A stretch of 33,668 nt of DNA. Source: Alphaproteobacteria bacterium. GTDB lineage: Bacteria; Pseudomonadota; Alphaproteobacteria; Caulobacterales; Aquidulcibacteraceae. The notes under the pieces are model-generated. The model had not been told where the DNA came from. It saw only the letters and a program-made list of their open reading frames with translations, and made no database searches. Both the position numbers and the translations under genes were made by a program. Numbering within the stretch: position 1 is the stretch's first letter; each line of letters opens with the position of its first letter. Where the stretch lies: the NCBI GenBank assembly GCA_027488965.1, contig JAIYAO010000099.1:1-33668 (forward strand), given 5' to 3'. Below, piece after piece: positions 7,681 through 15,093 of the stretch.

Positions 7681-7868
7681 CGGCGCGGCCGAAAGGCGGC
7701 GCTACAGTGGCGGCGACCGGACGAGTTTCACAAAACGCCTTGCCGGACAAGCACATGCGTCGAACGGCGCGAACCGCACCATGAGACGGCTAGTGCCGGG
7801 GGCAGGCGCTGCGCCACTCTGGACCTCCGCCGCGACCCTGCGGCTGCGCCATCCAGGAAGCCACCGTC

Positions 7869-7943
7869 ATGTTTGGACCCGAAGTTGCGTTTCTCCTCCC
7901 CATCGTGGCCGCCCTCGCCTGGGCTGTCTTCGACGACCTCTGA
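7869..7943 (+). CDS. Putative 24-residue membrane microprotein
   Basis: A short open reading frame of 24 codons with an AGGAAG ribosome-binding site eight bases before its ATG. The peptide begins MFGPEV and continues AFLLPIVAALAWAVF, then ends DDL. That is one hydrophobic span just long enough to cross a membrane with an acidic end. It is followed after 18 bases by the TPR-protein gene. Good ribosome binding, strand, position and composition support it, but such short frames arise by chance and no homologue is known to me. Confidence 0.45.
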   Translation: MFGPEVAFLLPIVAALAWAVFDDL

Positions 7944-7961
7944 GCTGAAAGGAAAACCCTC

Positions 7962-9281
7962 ATGTTGCACGACCAGTTCGGACTCCCCGTCTCCACGTCC
8001 TCCGCCGCGGCGCTAGCGCATTTCGAGGATGCGACGCGGGCCATGCGCCTCTATCGCGGCGATCCCGTCGGCGATCTCGACGCCGCGCTCGCCCTCGATC
8101 CGGAGTTCACGCTCGCATGGGCGGTCCGCGCCGGGTTGCTGGCCCAGCAGACCGACCACGCGTTCGCCGACGAGGTGGACCGTTCGCTGCGCGCGGGCGC
8201 CGCGTCCGCGTCGCGCGCCACCGACCGCGAGCAGGCGCACCTGGCGGCGGCCACGGCGTGGGCGCAGGGGCGGTATCACGACAGCATCGCCGATTTCGCG
8301 CGCATCGCGCTCGACCACCCGCGCGATCTGGTCGCCATCCAGAGCGCGCACGTGGGGTGCTTCTTCACCGGCCGTCAGGCCGACCTGCGCGACATTCCTC
8401 TCGCGGCCCTGCGCGCATGGAGCACGGACGATCATGCCCGCCACGCGGTGCTCGGCATGGCCGCGTTCGGCCTCGAGGAGTGCGGGGACTATGCCCGCGC
8501 GCAGGCGATGGGGGAGGACGCCACACGGATCGAGCCGCGCGACGCGTGGGCCGTGCACGCGGTCGCCCACGTCCACGAAATGCGCGGGGATGTTTCCGGC
8601 GGCGCCGCATGGCTGAACGCGTTCGCCGACGCGTGGGCGCCGGACTGCGCGTTCGCCTATCACAACTGGTGGCACCTTGCGCTGCTCGACCTCGACCGCG
8701 GAGACCACGCCGCCGCGCTCGCCGTCTATGACGGGAAGGTCCGCCCCGCCGACAGCGACGTGGTGTTGGAGTGGATCGACGCCTCGGCGCTGCTGTGGCG
8801 GCTACGGCTGGAGGGCGTCGATGTCGGCGACCGCTGGACGCCCCTCGCCGCGCGGTGGGCCCGCGCGGCCGAGGATGGGATCTACGCCTTCAACGATCTC
8901 CACGCGGTGATGGCGTTTCTCGGCGCCGGACGCAGCGACGACGTGCGGCGCACGCTCGCCGCCATGCGCCGGGCCGCCGCCGGTGCGGGCGACAACGCCG
9001 AGATGACGCGCGCGGTGGGTCTGCCGCTCGCGGAGGCGTTCGTGGCGTTCGAGGACGGCCGCTTCGCGGAAGCCGTGGACGTCATCGCCCGCGTGCGCGG
9101 CATCGCGCATCGCTTCGGCGGCTCCCACGCGCAGCGCGACATCCTCACCCTCACGCTGATGCACGCGGCCCTGCGCGGCGGGCTGAAGGGCGCAGCGGAA
9201 GCCGTCGCAGCCGAGCGTGTCGCACTCAAGCCCGAAAGCCCGTGGGCGCGGCGCCTCGCCCAGCGCACCCGCGCCCTTTGA
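7962..9281 (+). CDS. Tetratricopeptide-type helical repeat protein
   Basis: A 439-residue soluble protein made of helical pairs. Repeats are recognisable by patterns such as DAALALDPEFTLAWAVRAGL, the stretch HLAAATAWAQGRYHDSIADF with ALDHPRDLVAI, and AQAMGEDATRIEPRDAWAVH. No signal peptide or membrane segment is seen. The overall arrangement resembles StaR-like tetratricopeptide proteins, whose function is poorly defined. An AAAGGA site precedes the ATG. The alpha/beta hydrolase starts 14 bases after its stop, so the two are probably co-transcribed. Confidence 0.7.
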   Translation: MLHDQFGLPVSTSSAAALAHFEDATRAMRLYRGDPVGDLDAALALDPEFTLAWAVRAGLLAQQTDHAFADEVDRSLRAGAASASRATDREQAHLAAATAWAQGRYHDSIADFARIALDHPRDLVAIQSAHVGCFFTGRQADLRDIPLAALRAWSTDDHARHAVLGMAAFGLEECGDYARAQAMGEDATRIEPRDAWAVHAVAHVHEMRGDVSGGAAWLNAFADAWAPDCAFAYHNWWHLALLDLDRGDHAAALAVYDGKVRPADSDVVLEWIDASALLWRLRLEGVDVGDRWTPLAARWARAAEDGIYAFNDLHAVMAFLGAGRSDDVRRTLAAMRRAAAGAGDNAEMTRAVGLPLAEAFVAFEDGRFAEAVDVIARVRGIAHRFGGSHAQRDILTLTLMHAALRGGLKGAAEAVAAERVALKPESPWARRLAQRTRAL

Positions 9282-9295
9282 ACGGAGGACATCTC

Positions 9296-10177
9296 ATGCC
9301 GACGACGGAAACCGTGACCCTGCCCGATGGCGTCTCCCTGCCCGTCTTCGTGCGCGGCGACGTGCGCGCGTCGACGCCGCTGCTGATCCTGCACGGGTAT
9401 TCGGACTCCCATCTCTCGCTTGCGCCGCTGATCGCCGCGCTGCCGGCCTCCCTGCCGGTGATCGCGCCGACGCAGCGCGGCCACGGCGCGGCGGACAAGC
9501 CGCACGGAGGCTACGCCATCGCAGACCTGGCCGCGGACGCCTTCGCGATCCTCGACGCGCTCGGCGCGCCCCGCGCCACGGCGGTCGGTCACTCGATGGG
9601 CGCGGCCGTCGCCACGCTCATGGCGGCGTCACGGCCCGCGCGTGTGGACCGGCTCGTGCTGATCGGCGCCTTTGCGGACATGGCGTCCAACCCGGACGTG
9701 CGCGGGCTCCATGAGGGGGTCTGCGGGCTGTCCGATCCGGTGGACGCGACCTTCGTGCGCGCCTTTCAGGCCGGCACGCTGTCGACGCCGGTGGCCGACG
9801 CTTTCTTCGAGATGGTCGTCGCGGAGAGCCTGAAGCTTCCGGCGCGGGTGTGGGCGGCGCTGTGCGCCGGCTTCCTGGAGGTGGACCTGCCTGGCGCCAT
9901 GAGGGCGGTGCAGGCGCCGACGCTGGTGGTCTGGGGCGACGAAGACGGCTTCTGCAAGCGCAGCGACCAGGACGCCATTCTCGCCGCGATCCCTGGCGCG
10001 ACGCTGCGCGTGCACGGCGGCGCCAACCATGCGGTGCACTGGGAGCGGCCGGCGGCCGTCGCCGCCGATATCGCCGCGTTTCTCGACGAGGCTGCAGGAA
10101 TGGCTGCAGGCGGGCGAGGTGCAGACAGGACGGCGACCCGTGCGCTACCCGTTGCGGCTGCTTCCTTCCGGACCTGA
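9296..10177 (+). CDS. Alpha/beta hydrolase overlapping the SRP RNA gene
   Basis: A 293-residue alpha/beta-hydrolase-fold enzyme. The oxyanion region is ILHGYSDSHLS, the nucleophile elbow is AVGHSMGAAVAT, the acid loop is VVWGDEDGF, and the histidine is in GANHAVHWERP. The serine-acid-histidine triad is complete, so it should be an active esterase or related hydrolase. Substrate is unknown. The fold ends at about AAFLDEAAGM. The remaining codons run into the region antisense to the ffs RNA, and the TGA at 10175-10177 is read from the antisense of the conserved SRP core. The final 25 or so residues are therefore probably constrained by ffs. It follows the TPR gene by 14 bases, with a GGAGGAC site. 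Confidence 0.88.
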   Translation: MPTTETVTLPDGVSLPVFVRGDVRASTPLLILHGYSDSHLSLAPLIAALPASLPVIAPTQRGHGAADKPHGGYAIADLAADAFAILDALGAPRATAVGHSMGAAVATLMAASRPARVDRLVLIGAFADMASNPDVRGLHEGVCGLSDPVDATFVRAFQAGTLSTPVADAFFEMVVAESLKLPARVWAALCAGFLEVDLPGAMRAVQAPTLVVWGDEDGFCKRSDQDAILAAIPGATLRVHGGANHAVHWERPAAVAADIAAFLDEAAGMAAGGRGADRTATRALPVAAASFRT

Positions 10178-10209
10178 CCGGGTTGGCGGGACGCCCGTCC
10201 GCCGCCTGC
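10106..10209 (-). ncRNA. ffs: Small SRP RNA (4.5S-type)
   Basis: On the minus strand the conserved SRP RNA core is present: GGTCAGGTCCGGAAGG (10174-10159) followed by AAGCAGCC. Flanking arms can pair: GCAGGCGG at 10209-10202 with CCGCCTGC at 10113-10106, and inner bases GGACGG...GC with the downstream GCCGTCC. The length of about 104 bases fits the single-hairpin bacterial RNA that binds Ffh for co-translational targeting. The exact ends are estimated from pairing and the promoter. The RNA overlaps the 3' end of the plus-strand hydrolase gene. Confidence 0.93.
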
Positions 10210-10219
10210 CTGCGGTGCG

Positions 10220-10248
10220 CATATCGCCCGTCGCGCCCGGGGGCGCAA
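10220..10248 (-). promoter_or_regulatory. Likely sigma-70 promoter for ffs
   Basis: On the minus strand TTGCGC (10248-10243) is followed by a 17-base spacer and GATATG (10225-10220). The predicted start is near 10213, only a few bases before the paired 5' end of ffs. Confidence 0.55.
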
Positions 10249-10267
10249 GGTGGACGGACCGACCTCG

Positions 10268-10285
10268 CTAGACCGTTCGGTCTAG
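10268..10285. promoter_or_regulatory. TetR-type operator (NemR-like box)
   Basis: CTAGACCG and CGGTCTAG flank TT, giving a perfect 8-bp-arm palindrome. It contains the TAGACC-N4-GGTCTA pattern of the NemR/TetR class of operators. It lies 28 bases before the thioesterase ATG, and overlaps a possible promoter TAGACC-N17-TAGTGT. The downstream TetR gene is the obvious candidate regulator. Confidence 0.75.
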
Positions 10286-10313
10286 TCGCGGTAGTGTGGG
10301 GCAGGAGCCTCCC

Positions 10314-10730
10314 ATGACCGACGCGCCCGAAGGATTCGCCCCCCATTTCCGCCGGAGCCCGGTCACCGATCCGTGGGAGCCGCTGTACTCCCGCCGCACG
10401 GACGACGCCGTCGAGATCGGGCTGCGGGTGGCGGCGGCGCACTGCAACTCTCGCGGGTTCGTCCACGGCGGCGTGATCGCGGCGCTGGCGGACAATGCCA
10501 TGGGCCTTTCTCTGGGGGTCGCAGCGGCGGCGCAGGGCGGCGCGCTCACCCGGCTCGTCACCGTCAATCTCGCGGTGGACTATCTGGCCAGCGCGCAGGT
10601 CGGCCAGTGGCTGGTGGTGGAGCCCCGCGTGCTCAAGGCCGGGCGCACCATGGGCTTCGCGGACGCGCTGGTGCGGGCGGACGGCGCGCCGGTGGCGCGG
10701 GCCAACGGCGCCTTCAGCGTCGCGGCATGA
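10314..10730 (+). CDS. PaaI-type hotdog thioesterase
   Basis: A 138-residue acyl-CoA thioesterase of the PaaI/YdiI hotdog group. The catalytic-loop motif is RGFVHGGVIAALADNAMG, where HGG and the following Ala-Asp fit the family, and the C-terminal strand pair ends ADGAPVARANGAFSVA. Length is normal. The ATG at 10314 with GCAGGAG before it is chosen; an upstream in-frame GTG at 10296 would cover that ribosome-binding site. The stop overlaps the start of the TetR gene by four bases (ATGA). Substrate is unknown, but the TetR partner and operator suggest inducible turnover of an acyl-CoA or aromatic acyl-CoA. Confidence 0.88.
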   Translation: MTDAPEGFAPHFRRSPVTDPWEPLYSRRTDDAVEIGLRVAAAHCNSRGFVHGGVIAALADNAMGLSLGVAAAAQGGALTRLVTVNLAVDYLASAQVGQWLVVEPRVLKAGRTMGFADALVRADGAPVARANGAFSVAA

Positions 10731-11317
10731 GTGCGGCCGCATCGGCGGACGCCCGCCCGGCCACGCGGGAGCGCCTGCTCGCCGCCGCCCGGACGCTGTT
10801 CCAGGCGCGGGGGTTCCACGGCGTGGGCGTCAGCGACATCCTGGCCGCCGCCGAGGCCCCCAAAGGCTCGCTCTATCACCATTTTCCGGCCGGGAAGGAC
10901 GATCTCGCCGCCGTCGCCGTGGCGGGCATCGCAGCGGATGTGGCGGCGTTCATCGCGCAGCGGTCGGACGCGGGCGCGGCGGGCGCCGACATCGTGGCGG
11001 CCATCGCGGACATGTGCGCGCGCCGCATGGCGGCGGAGGCGTTCGCGTGGAGCCCGCTCATCTCGGCCATGGCGGCCCAGGCGGGGCCGGAGACGCCGCG
11101 GCTCGCCGCGGCGCTGGCGCTGGCGTACGCCGGCTGGCGGTCCGCCCTCGCGGCTGCCTTCGTCCGCGACGGGCTGCCGCCGGCGCGGGCCGCAGAGGCC
11201 GCCACCCTCGCCGTGCTGAGCCTGGAGGGGGCGGTGATCGTCGCCCGCGCGCAGCGGGACACCGCCTGCCTTGCGGGGGTGGCCCCGCTCATCGCCCGGT
11301 TCGCCGCCGCCGGTTAA
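10727..11317 (+). CDS. TetR/AcrR family regulator (LmrA/YxaF-like)
   Basis: A 196-residue TetR-type repressor. The DNA-binding segment reads RERLLAAARTLFQARGFHGV, GVSDILAAAEAPKGSLYHHF and PAGKDDLAAVAVAGIAADVA. The conserved GFHGVGVSDI and KGSLYHHFPAGK pieces are typical of the LmrA/YxaF-like branch. It overlaps the thioesterase gene by four bases, so the two are co-translated. The palindrome at 10268-10285 upstream is its likely target. Residues 70-196 form an alanine-rich ligand domain. No ligand can be inferred from sequence. Confidence 0.88.
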   Translation: MSAAASADARPATRERLLAAARTLFQARGFHGVGVSDILAAAEAPKGSLYHHFPAGKDDLAAVAVAGIAADVAAFIAQRSDAGAAGADIVAAIADMCARRMAAEAFAWSPLISAMAAQAGPETPRLAAALALAYAGWRSALAAAFVRDGLPPARAAEAATLAVLSLEGAVIVARAQRDTACLAGVAPLIARFAAAG

Positions 11318-11376
11318 CGGCTGTTCGCCATGTTGGCCCGATCGCTGCATGGGGCGGGGTCCCGCCCGAGGATCCC

Positions 11377-11544
11377 ATGCAGCGCCGCCTTCACCTTCTC
11401 CTCGTTGACCGCCGCGGCGCCACGGCCGTGGAGTACGGGCTGATCGCGGCGATGATCTGCGTCGCCACGGCGGGGGCGCTGTCGCTGCTGGGCGTCGCGC
11501 TGCGGGCCATTTCGCTCGCCATCGAGGCGTCGCTGATGTCGTGA
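11377..11544 (+). CDS. Flp/Fap-type pilin subunit
   Basis: A 55-residue prepilin. The cleavage and assembly motif RRGATAVEYGLIAAMI is present, with Gly14 | Ala15 as the processing site and the conserved Glu-Tyr at positions 5 and 6 of the mature chain, followed by a hydrophobic helix. The start has a GAGGA site. Flp pilins assemble Tad-type pili, but no tad assembly gene, prepilin peptidase or second pilin is in the window. It is therefore an isolated copy, either serving a distant tad locus or a remnant. The preceding TetR gene ends 59 bases upstream. Confidence 0.85.
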   Translation: MQRRLHLLLVDRRGATAVEYGLIAAMICVATAGALSLLGVALRAISLAIEASLMS

Positions 11545-11598
11545 CGGCCGCAGCGCCGTTCGCTTGACGTTCCTTGCGGCGCTTCATAGCTATTCGCC

Positions 11599-12114
11599 AT
11601 GGCCATCCGACGCATCCTCACCGTTCCGGACCCGCTCCTGAAGACGGTCTCCAAGCCCGTGGAGGGCGGCGTGACGGACGCGCACCGCGCGCTCATGGAT
11701 GACATGCTGGAGACCATGTACGACGCCCCGGGCGTGGGCCTCGCCGCGATCCAGATCGGCGTCCCGCTGCGGATCATCGTGATGGACATCGCCCCCAAGG
11801 ATGCGCCGCGCGAGCCCCGCTACTTCGTGAACCCCGAGATCGTGTGGGCCTCCGAGGAGCTGAAGAGCTGGGAGGAGGGCTGCCTTTCGGTGCCCGAAAT
11901 CTACGACGATGTGGAACGCCCGGCCCGGGTGAAGCTGCGCTACCTCGATTACCATGGCGCCGTGGTGGAGGAGGACGCGGAGGGGCTGTTCGCCGTCTGC
12001 ATCCAGCACGAGATGGATCACCTGGAGGGCGTGGTGTTCATCGACCACCTCTCGCGGCTGAAGCGCGACAGCGCCATCCGCAAGGTCCGCAAGGCGCAGC
12101 GGATCGAGGCCTGA
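11599..12114 (+). CDS. def: Peptide deformylase
   Basis: A 171-residue metalloenzyme that removes the formyl group from nascent N-terminal methionine. All three motifs are intact: [10 protein letters not shown] (Gln52), EEGCLSVPE (Cys95) and QHEMDHL (His137, Glu138, His141), giving the Cys-His-His metal site and catalytic glutamate. It is followed on the same strand by the CADD-family gene and fmt. No insertion or truncation is seen. Confidence 0.97.
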   Translation: MAIRRILTVPDPLLKTVSKPVEGGVTDAHRALMDDMLETMYDAPGVGLAAIQIGVPLRIIVMDIAPKDAPREPRYFVNPEIVWASEELKSWEEGCLSVPEIYDDVERPARVKLRYLDYHGAVVEEDAEGLFAVCIQHEMDHLEGVVFIDHLSRLKRDSAIRKVRKAQRIEA

Positions 12115-12208
12115 GGCTTCGGGCGCGCCGGAGGGCTTTTGCCCGCCGCTGATCCCCGCTAACAACGTTCTCGCGCGCCATCCGGGCGCGGTCCACAAGG
12201 GGTGCCCC

Positions 12209-12895
12209 ATGGCCGACGGCTTCGCCACGCTTTCCACCGCCGCCCGCATCGACGGCCACGTCGCCGCCCATGCCATGCTGGCGCACCCGTTCTACCAGGC
12301 GTGGACCGAAGGCAAGCTCTCCAAGGATGTGCTGCGCGCGTACGCCATGCAGTACTTCCACCACGTGGAGGCGTTCCCGCAGGCGGTCTCCGCCACCCAT
12401 GCAAACTGCCCCGACCGCGACGGCCGCCGCCTGCTGGCGGAGAACCTCGCCGAGGAAGAGGGCGTTGAGGCCGGCAAGACCGATCACGCCACCCTGTGGC
12501 TCGATTTCGCCGCCGCCATGGGCGCCGATGAAGCCGCCGTCCGCGCCGTGGCGCTCAACCCCGAAACCACGGCGCTGATCGAGACGTTCCGCCGCCTGTC
12601 GCGCCAGTCCTACGCCGCGGGCCTCGGCGCGCTCTACGCGTACGAAACGCAGCTGCCGGCGGTGGCGACCACGAAGATCGACGGGCTCGACAAGTTCTAC
12701 GGCGTGACGGACGCGTCCGCGATCCGCTTCTTCAAGGTGCACGAGACGGCGGATGTGGAGCACAGCGCGGTGTGCCGCACGCTGCTGGACCGCCTCCCGG
12801 CCGACCAGCGCGCGGAAGCGGAAGCCGCGGGCCTCGAACTCGCCCGCGCGCTCTCCGGCTTCCTCGATGGCATGGGCCGCGAGGCCGGCCTCTGA
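12209..12895 (+). CDS. CADD-family TenA-like oxygenase, probable pABA synthesis
   Basis: A 228-residue heme-oxygenase-fold protein of the TenA/PqqC superfamily, in the CADD (folate-related) branch. The opening LAHPFYQAWTEGKL and the AYAMQYFHHVEAFPQAVSA stretch match. The expected dinuclear metal ligands are visible: acidic residues at 82-84, His93, Glu146 (YAYETQ), and His178, Asp182 and His185 (VHETADVEH). In the chlamydial homologue CT610 a tyrosine (Tyr27) and a lysine (Lys152) are reported to be consumed in making p-aminobenzoate; Tyr29 and Lys156 occupy these positions here. It lies between def and fmt, 94 and 22 bases away. It may supply folate-linked chemistry; whether it does is inference. 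Confidence 0.85.
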   Translation: MADGFATLSTAARIDGHVAAHAMLAHPFYQAWTEGKLSKDVLRAYAMQYFHHVEAFPQAVSATHANCPDRDGRRLLAENLAEEEGVEAGKTDHATLWLDFAAAMGADEAAVRAVALNPETTALIETFRRLSRQSYAAGLGALYAYETQLPAVATTKIDGLDKFYGVTDASAIRFFKVHETADVEHSAVCRTLLDRLPADQRAEAEAAGLELARALSGFLDGMGREAGL

Positions 12896-12917
12896 CATCT
12901 GCCCGGCCTGACGCGCG

Positions 12918-13850
12918 ATGACGATGCGCATCGCGTTCATGGGGTCCCCGGATTTCGCTGTCCCGGCGCTGGCGGAACTGCTGGCGCGGGGGCACGAGGT
13001 GGCATGCGTCTATGCGCAGCCGCCGCGTCCCGCGGGCCGCGGCCAGCAGCTGCGCAAGACGCCGGTGCACGCCTTCGCCGAGGCGCGCGGCATCGAAGTC
13101 CGCACGCCGAAATCGCTGAAGAAGCCGCCGGAGCAGGCCGCGTTCGCCGCGCTGCACGTCGATCTCGCGGTGGTCGTCGCCTACGGCCTCATCTTGCCGA
13201 AGGCCATCCTCGAAGCGCCCAGGCACGGCTGCATCAACCTGCACGGCTCGCTGCTGCCCCGCTGGCGTGGCGCCGCCCCCATCCAGCGCGCGCTGATGGC
13301 GGGCGATGCGGTGACGGGCGTGCAGGCCATGCGCATGGAGGAGGGGCTCGATACCGGCCCCGTGATCCTCTCCGCCGAGACGGAGATCGAGTTCGACGAC
13401 ACCGCCCAGACATTGCACGACCGCCTCGCCGCCCTCGGCGCGCCGCTGCTCGCCGATGCGGTGGCGCTGATCGAGGAGGGCCGCGCCGTGGAGACGCCGC
13501 AGGCGACCGAGGGCGTCACCTATGCGCACAAGATCGATCCCGCGGAGGCGCGCATCGACTGGACGCGGCCCGCCCGCGACATCGACCGCCAGATCCGCGG
13601 TCTCTCCCCCTTTCCCGGCGCGTGGTTCGAGATGGCCAGCCCGCAAGGGCCCGTGCGCATGAAGGCGCTCATGTCGCGCGTGGCGGTGGGCGACGGCGCG
13701 CCGGGCACGCTGCTGGACGATCACCTGCGCGTGGCCTGCGGCGAGGGCGCAGTGCGCCTGATGCGCGTGCAGCGTGAGGGCCGCCAGGCGCTGGACGCCG
13801 AAGACTTCCTGCGCGGCGCGGGCGCGCCGGCGGGGCTCGTGCGCACATGA
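12918..13850 (+). CDS. fmt: Methionyl-tRNA formyltransferase
   Basis: A 310-residue enzyme that formylates initiator Met-tRNA using 10-formyltetrahydrofolate. The N-terminal Rossmann domain starts [14 protein letters not shown]. The catalytic asparagine and histidine lie in [18 protein letters not shown] (Asn107, His109), and the aspartate in GLDTGPV (Asp145). The C-terminal OB-like domain runs from about 205. The second ATG, two codons on, would also be a usual start. The stop overlaps the GNAT gene by four bases. The previous gene is the CADD-family gene. Confidence 0.97.
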   Translation: MTMRIAFMGSPDFAVPALAELLARGHEVACVYAQPPRPAGRGQQLRKTPVHAFAEARGIEVRTPKSLKKPPEQAAFAALHVDLAVVVAYGLILPKAILEAPRHGCINLHGSLLPRWRGAAPIQRALMAGDAVTGVQAMRMEEGLDTGPVILSAETEIEFDDTAQTLHDRLAALGAPLLADAVALIEEGRAVETPQATEGVTYAHKIDPAEARIDWTRPARDIDRQIRGLSPFPGAWFEMASPQGPVRMKALMSRVAVGDGAPGTLLDDHLRVACGEGAVRLMRVQREGRQALDAEDFLRGAGAPAGLVRT

Positions 13851-14347
13851 GGATCCGGCCCGTGGTCGCCGCCGACCATGAGATCGTCGACGGCATCGTG
13901 CGCGCGGCGTTCCTCGCAGAGTTCGGCCGCGCCGACGAGCCTGCGCTCATCGCGCAGCTGCGCGCGCTCGACGATGTGGTGCTTGAACTGGTGGCGGTGG
14001 AGGACGGCGCCATCGCGGGGCACATCCTGTTTTCGCGCGCTGCCATCGATGCGGGCGGCAGGAAGCATCCCGCCCTGCAACTCGCCCCGGTGTGCGCCGC
14101 GCCGGAGCTGCAAGGGCGCGGCATCGGATCTGCGCTGATCCGCAACGGTCTTGAGTGGATGGCGGCGCAGGACGAGACGCACGTCTTCGTGCTGGGCGAT
14201 CCCGCATACTACAGCCGTTTCGGCTTCGCGGCGCAGGACGCAGAATCCTACGTCTCGCCGTGGCCGGGGCCGCACTTCATGCTGAAGCGCCTCTGCGCCG
14301 GCGGGCCTGCGCGCGGGCGTCTTGTCGTGTCGAAGGCGTTCGGCTGA
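13847..14347 (+). CDS. GNAT family N-acetyltransferase (YhbS-like)
   Basis: A 166-residue GNAT acetyltransferase. The acetyl-CoA pyrophosphate loop is QGRGIG (89-94), within [17 protein letters not shown], and a later [14 protein letters not shown] fits the YhbS-like subgroup. The substrate is unknown; GNATs act on amines of small molecules or proteins. It is translationally coupled on both sides: ATGA overlap with fmt and a one-base TGATG overlap with truA, so it is a firm member of this operon. Confidence 0.9.
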   Translation: MRIRPVVAADHEIVDGIVRAAFLAEFGRADEPALIAQLRALDDVVLELVAVEDGAIAGHILFSRAAIDAGGRKHPALQLAPVCAAPELQGRGIGSALIRNGLEWMAAQDETHVFVLGDPAYYSRFGFAAQDAESYVSPWPGPHFMLKRLCAGGPARGRLVVSKAFG

Positions 14348-15093
14348 TGCCGCGCTACAAGCTCACGATCGAATACGACGGCGGCCCGTTCGCCGGCTGG
14401 CAGCGCGTCGCCACGGGGCCGAGCGTGCAGTCCACGCTCGAAGCGGCGGTGGAAAAACTGTGCGGCGAAGGCCGTGACGTGGTGGGGGCGGGGCGCACCG
14501 ATGCGGGCGTGCATGCGCTGGCGCAGGCAGCGCACGTGGACCTGCCGAAACCGCTGGAGGCGGACGTGGTGGCCAACGCGCTGAACGCGCATCTGCGCCC
14601 GGCGCCCATCTCGGTGCTGTCCGCGGAGATCGTCGCCGACGATTTCCACGCCCGCTTCGACGCCGTCCACCGCGTCTACCGCTACCGCATCCTCAACCGC
14701 CGCGCGGACGCCGCCCTCGATCGCGGCCGCGTCTGGCGCATGGGCCGCCCGCTGGACGCGGAGGCGATGGACGATGCCGCGCAGGCGCTGGTCGGTGCGC
14801 ACGATTTCACCACGTTCCGCGACACGCACTGCCAGGCGAAAAGCCCGGTGAAGACGCTCGATGTCGCGCGCGTCCTGCGCTTCGGGGAAGAGGTGGAGCT
14901 GGCGTTCGAGGCGCGCTCCTTCCTGCATCGCCAGGTGCGCTCCATGACGGGCACACTGGCCGAGGTGGGCATGGGCCGGATGCGCGTGCGCGACGTGGCG
15001 GCCGCCCTCGCCGCGAAGGATCGCGCGCGGTGTGGCCCCGTGGCGCCGGCGGAAGGGCTCTATCTGGTGCGGGTGGACTACGCCGCGAAGTAG
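14347..15093 (+). CDS. truA: tRNA pseudouridine synthase A
   Basis: A 248-residue enzyme that makes pseudouridine at tRNA positions 38-40. It opens [17 protein letters not shown], and the catalytic aspartate is Asp52 in [12 protein letters not shown]. Conserved [24 protein letters not shown] and [13 protein letters not shown] follow. Length is typical. It starts one base into the GNAT stop. Its last 16 bases overlap the convergent dapE gene. Confidence 0.97.
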   Translation: MPRYKLTIEYDGGPFAGWQRVATGPSVQSTLEAAVEKLCGEGRDVVGAGRTDAGVHALAQAAHVDLPKPLEADVVANALNAHLRPAPISVLSAEIVADDFHARFDAVHRVYRYRILNRRADAALDRGRVWRMGRPLDAEAMDDAAQALVGAHDFTTFRDTHCQAKSPVKTLDVARVLRFGEEVELAFEARSFLHRQVRSMTGTLAEVGMGRMRVRDVAAALAAKDRARCGPVAPAEGLYLVRVDYAAK

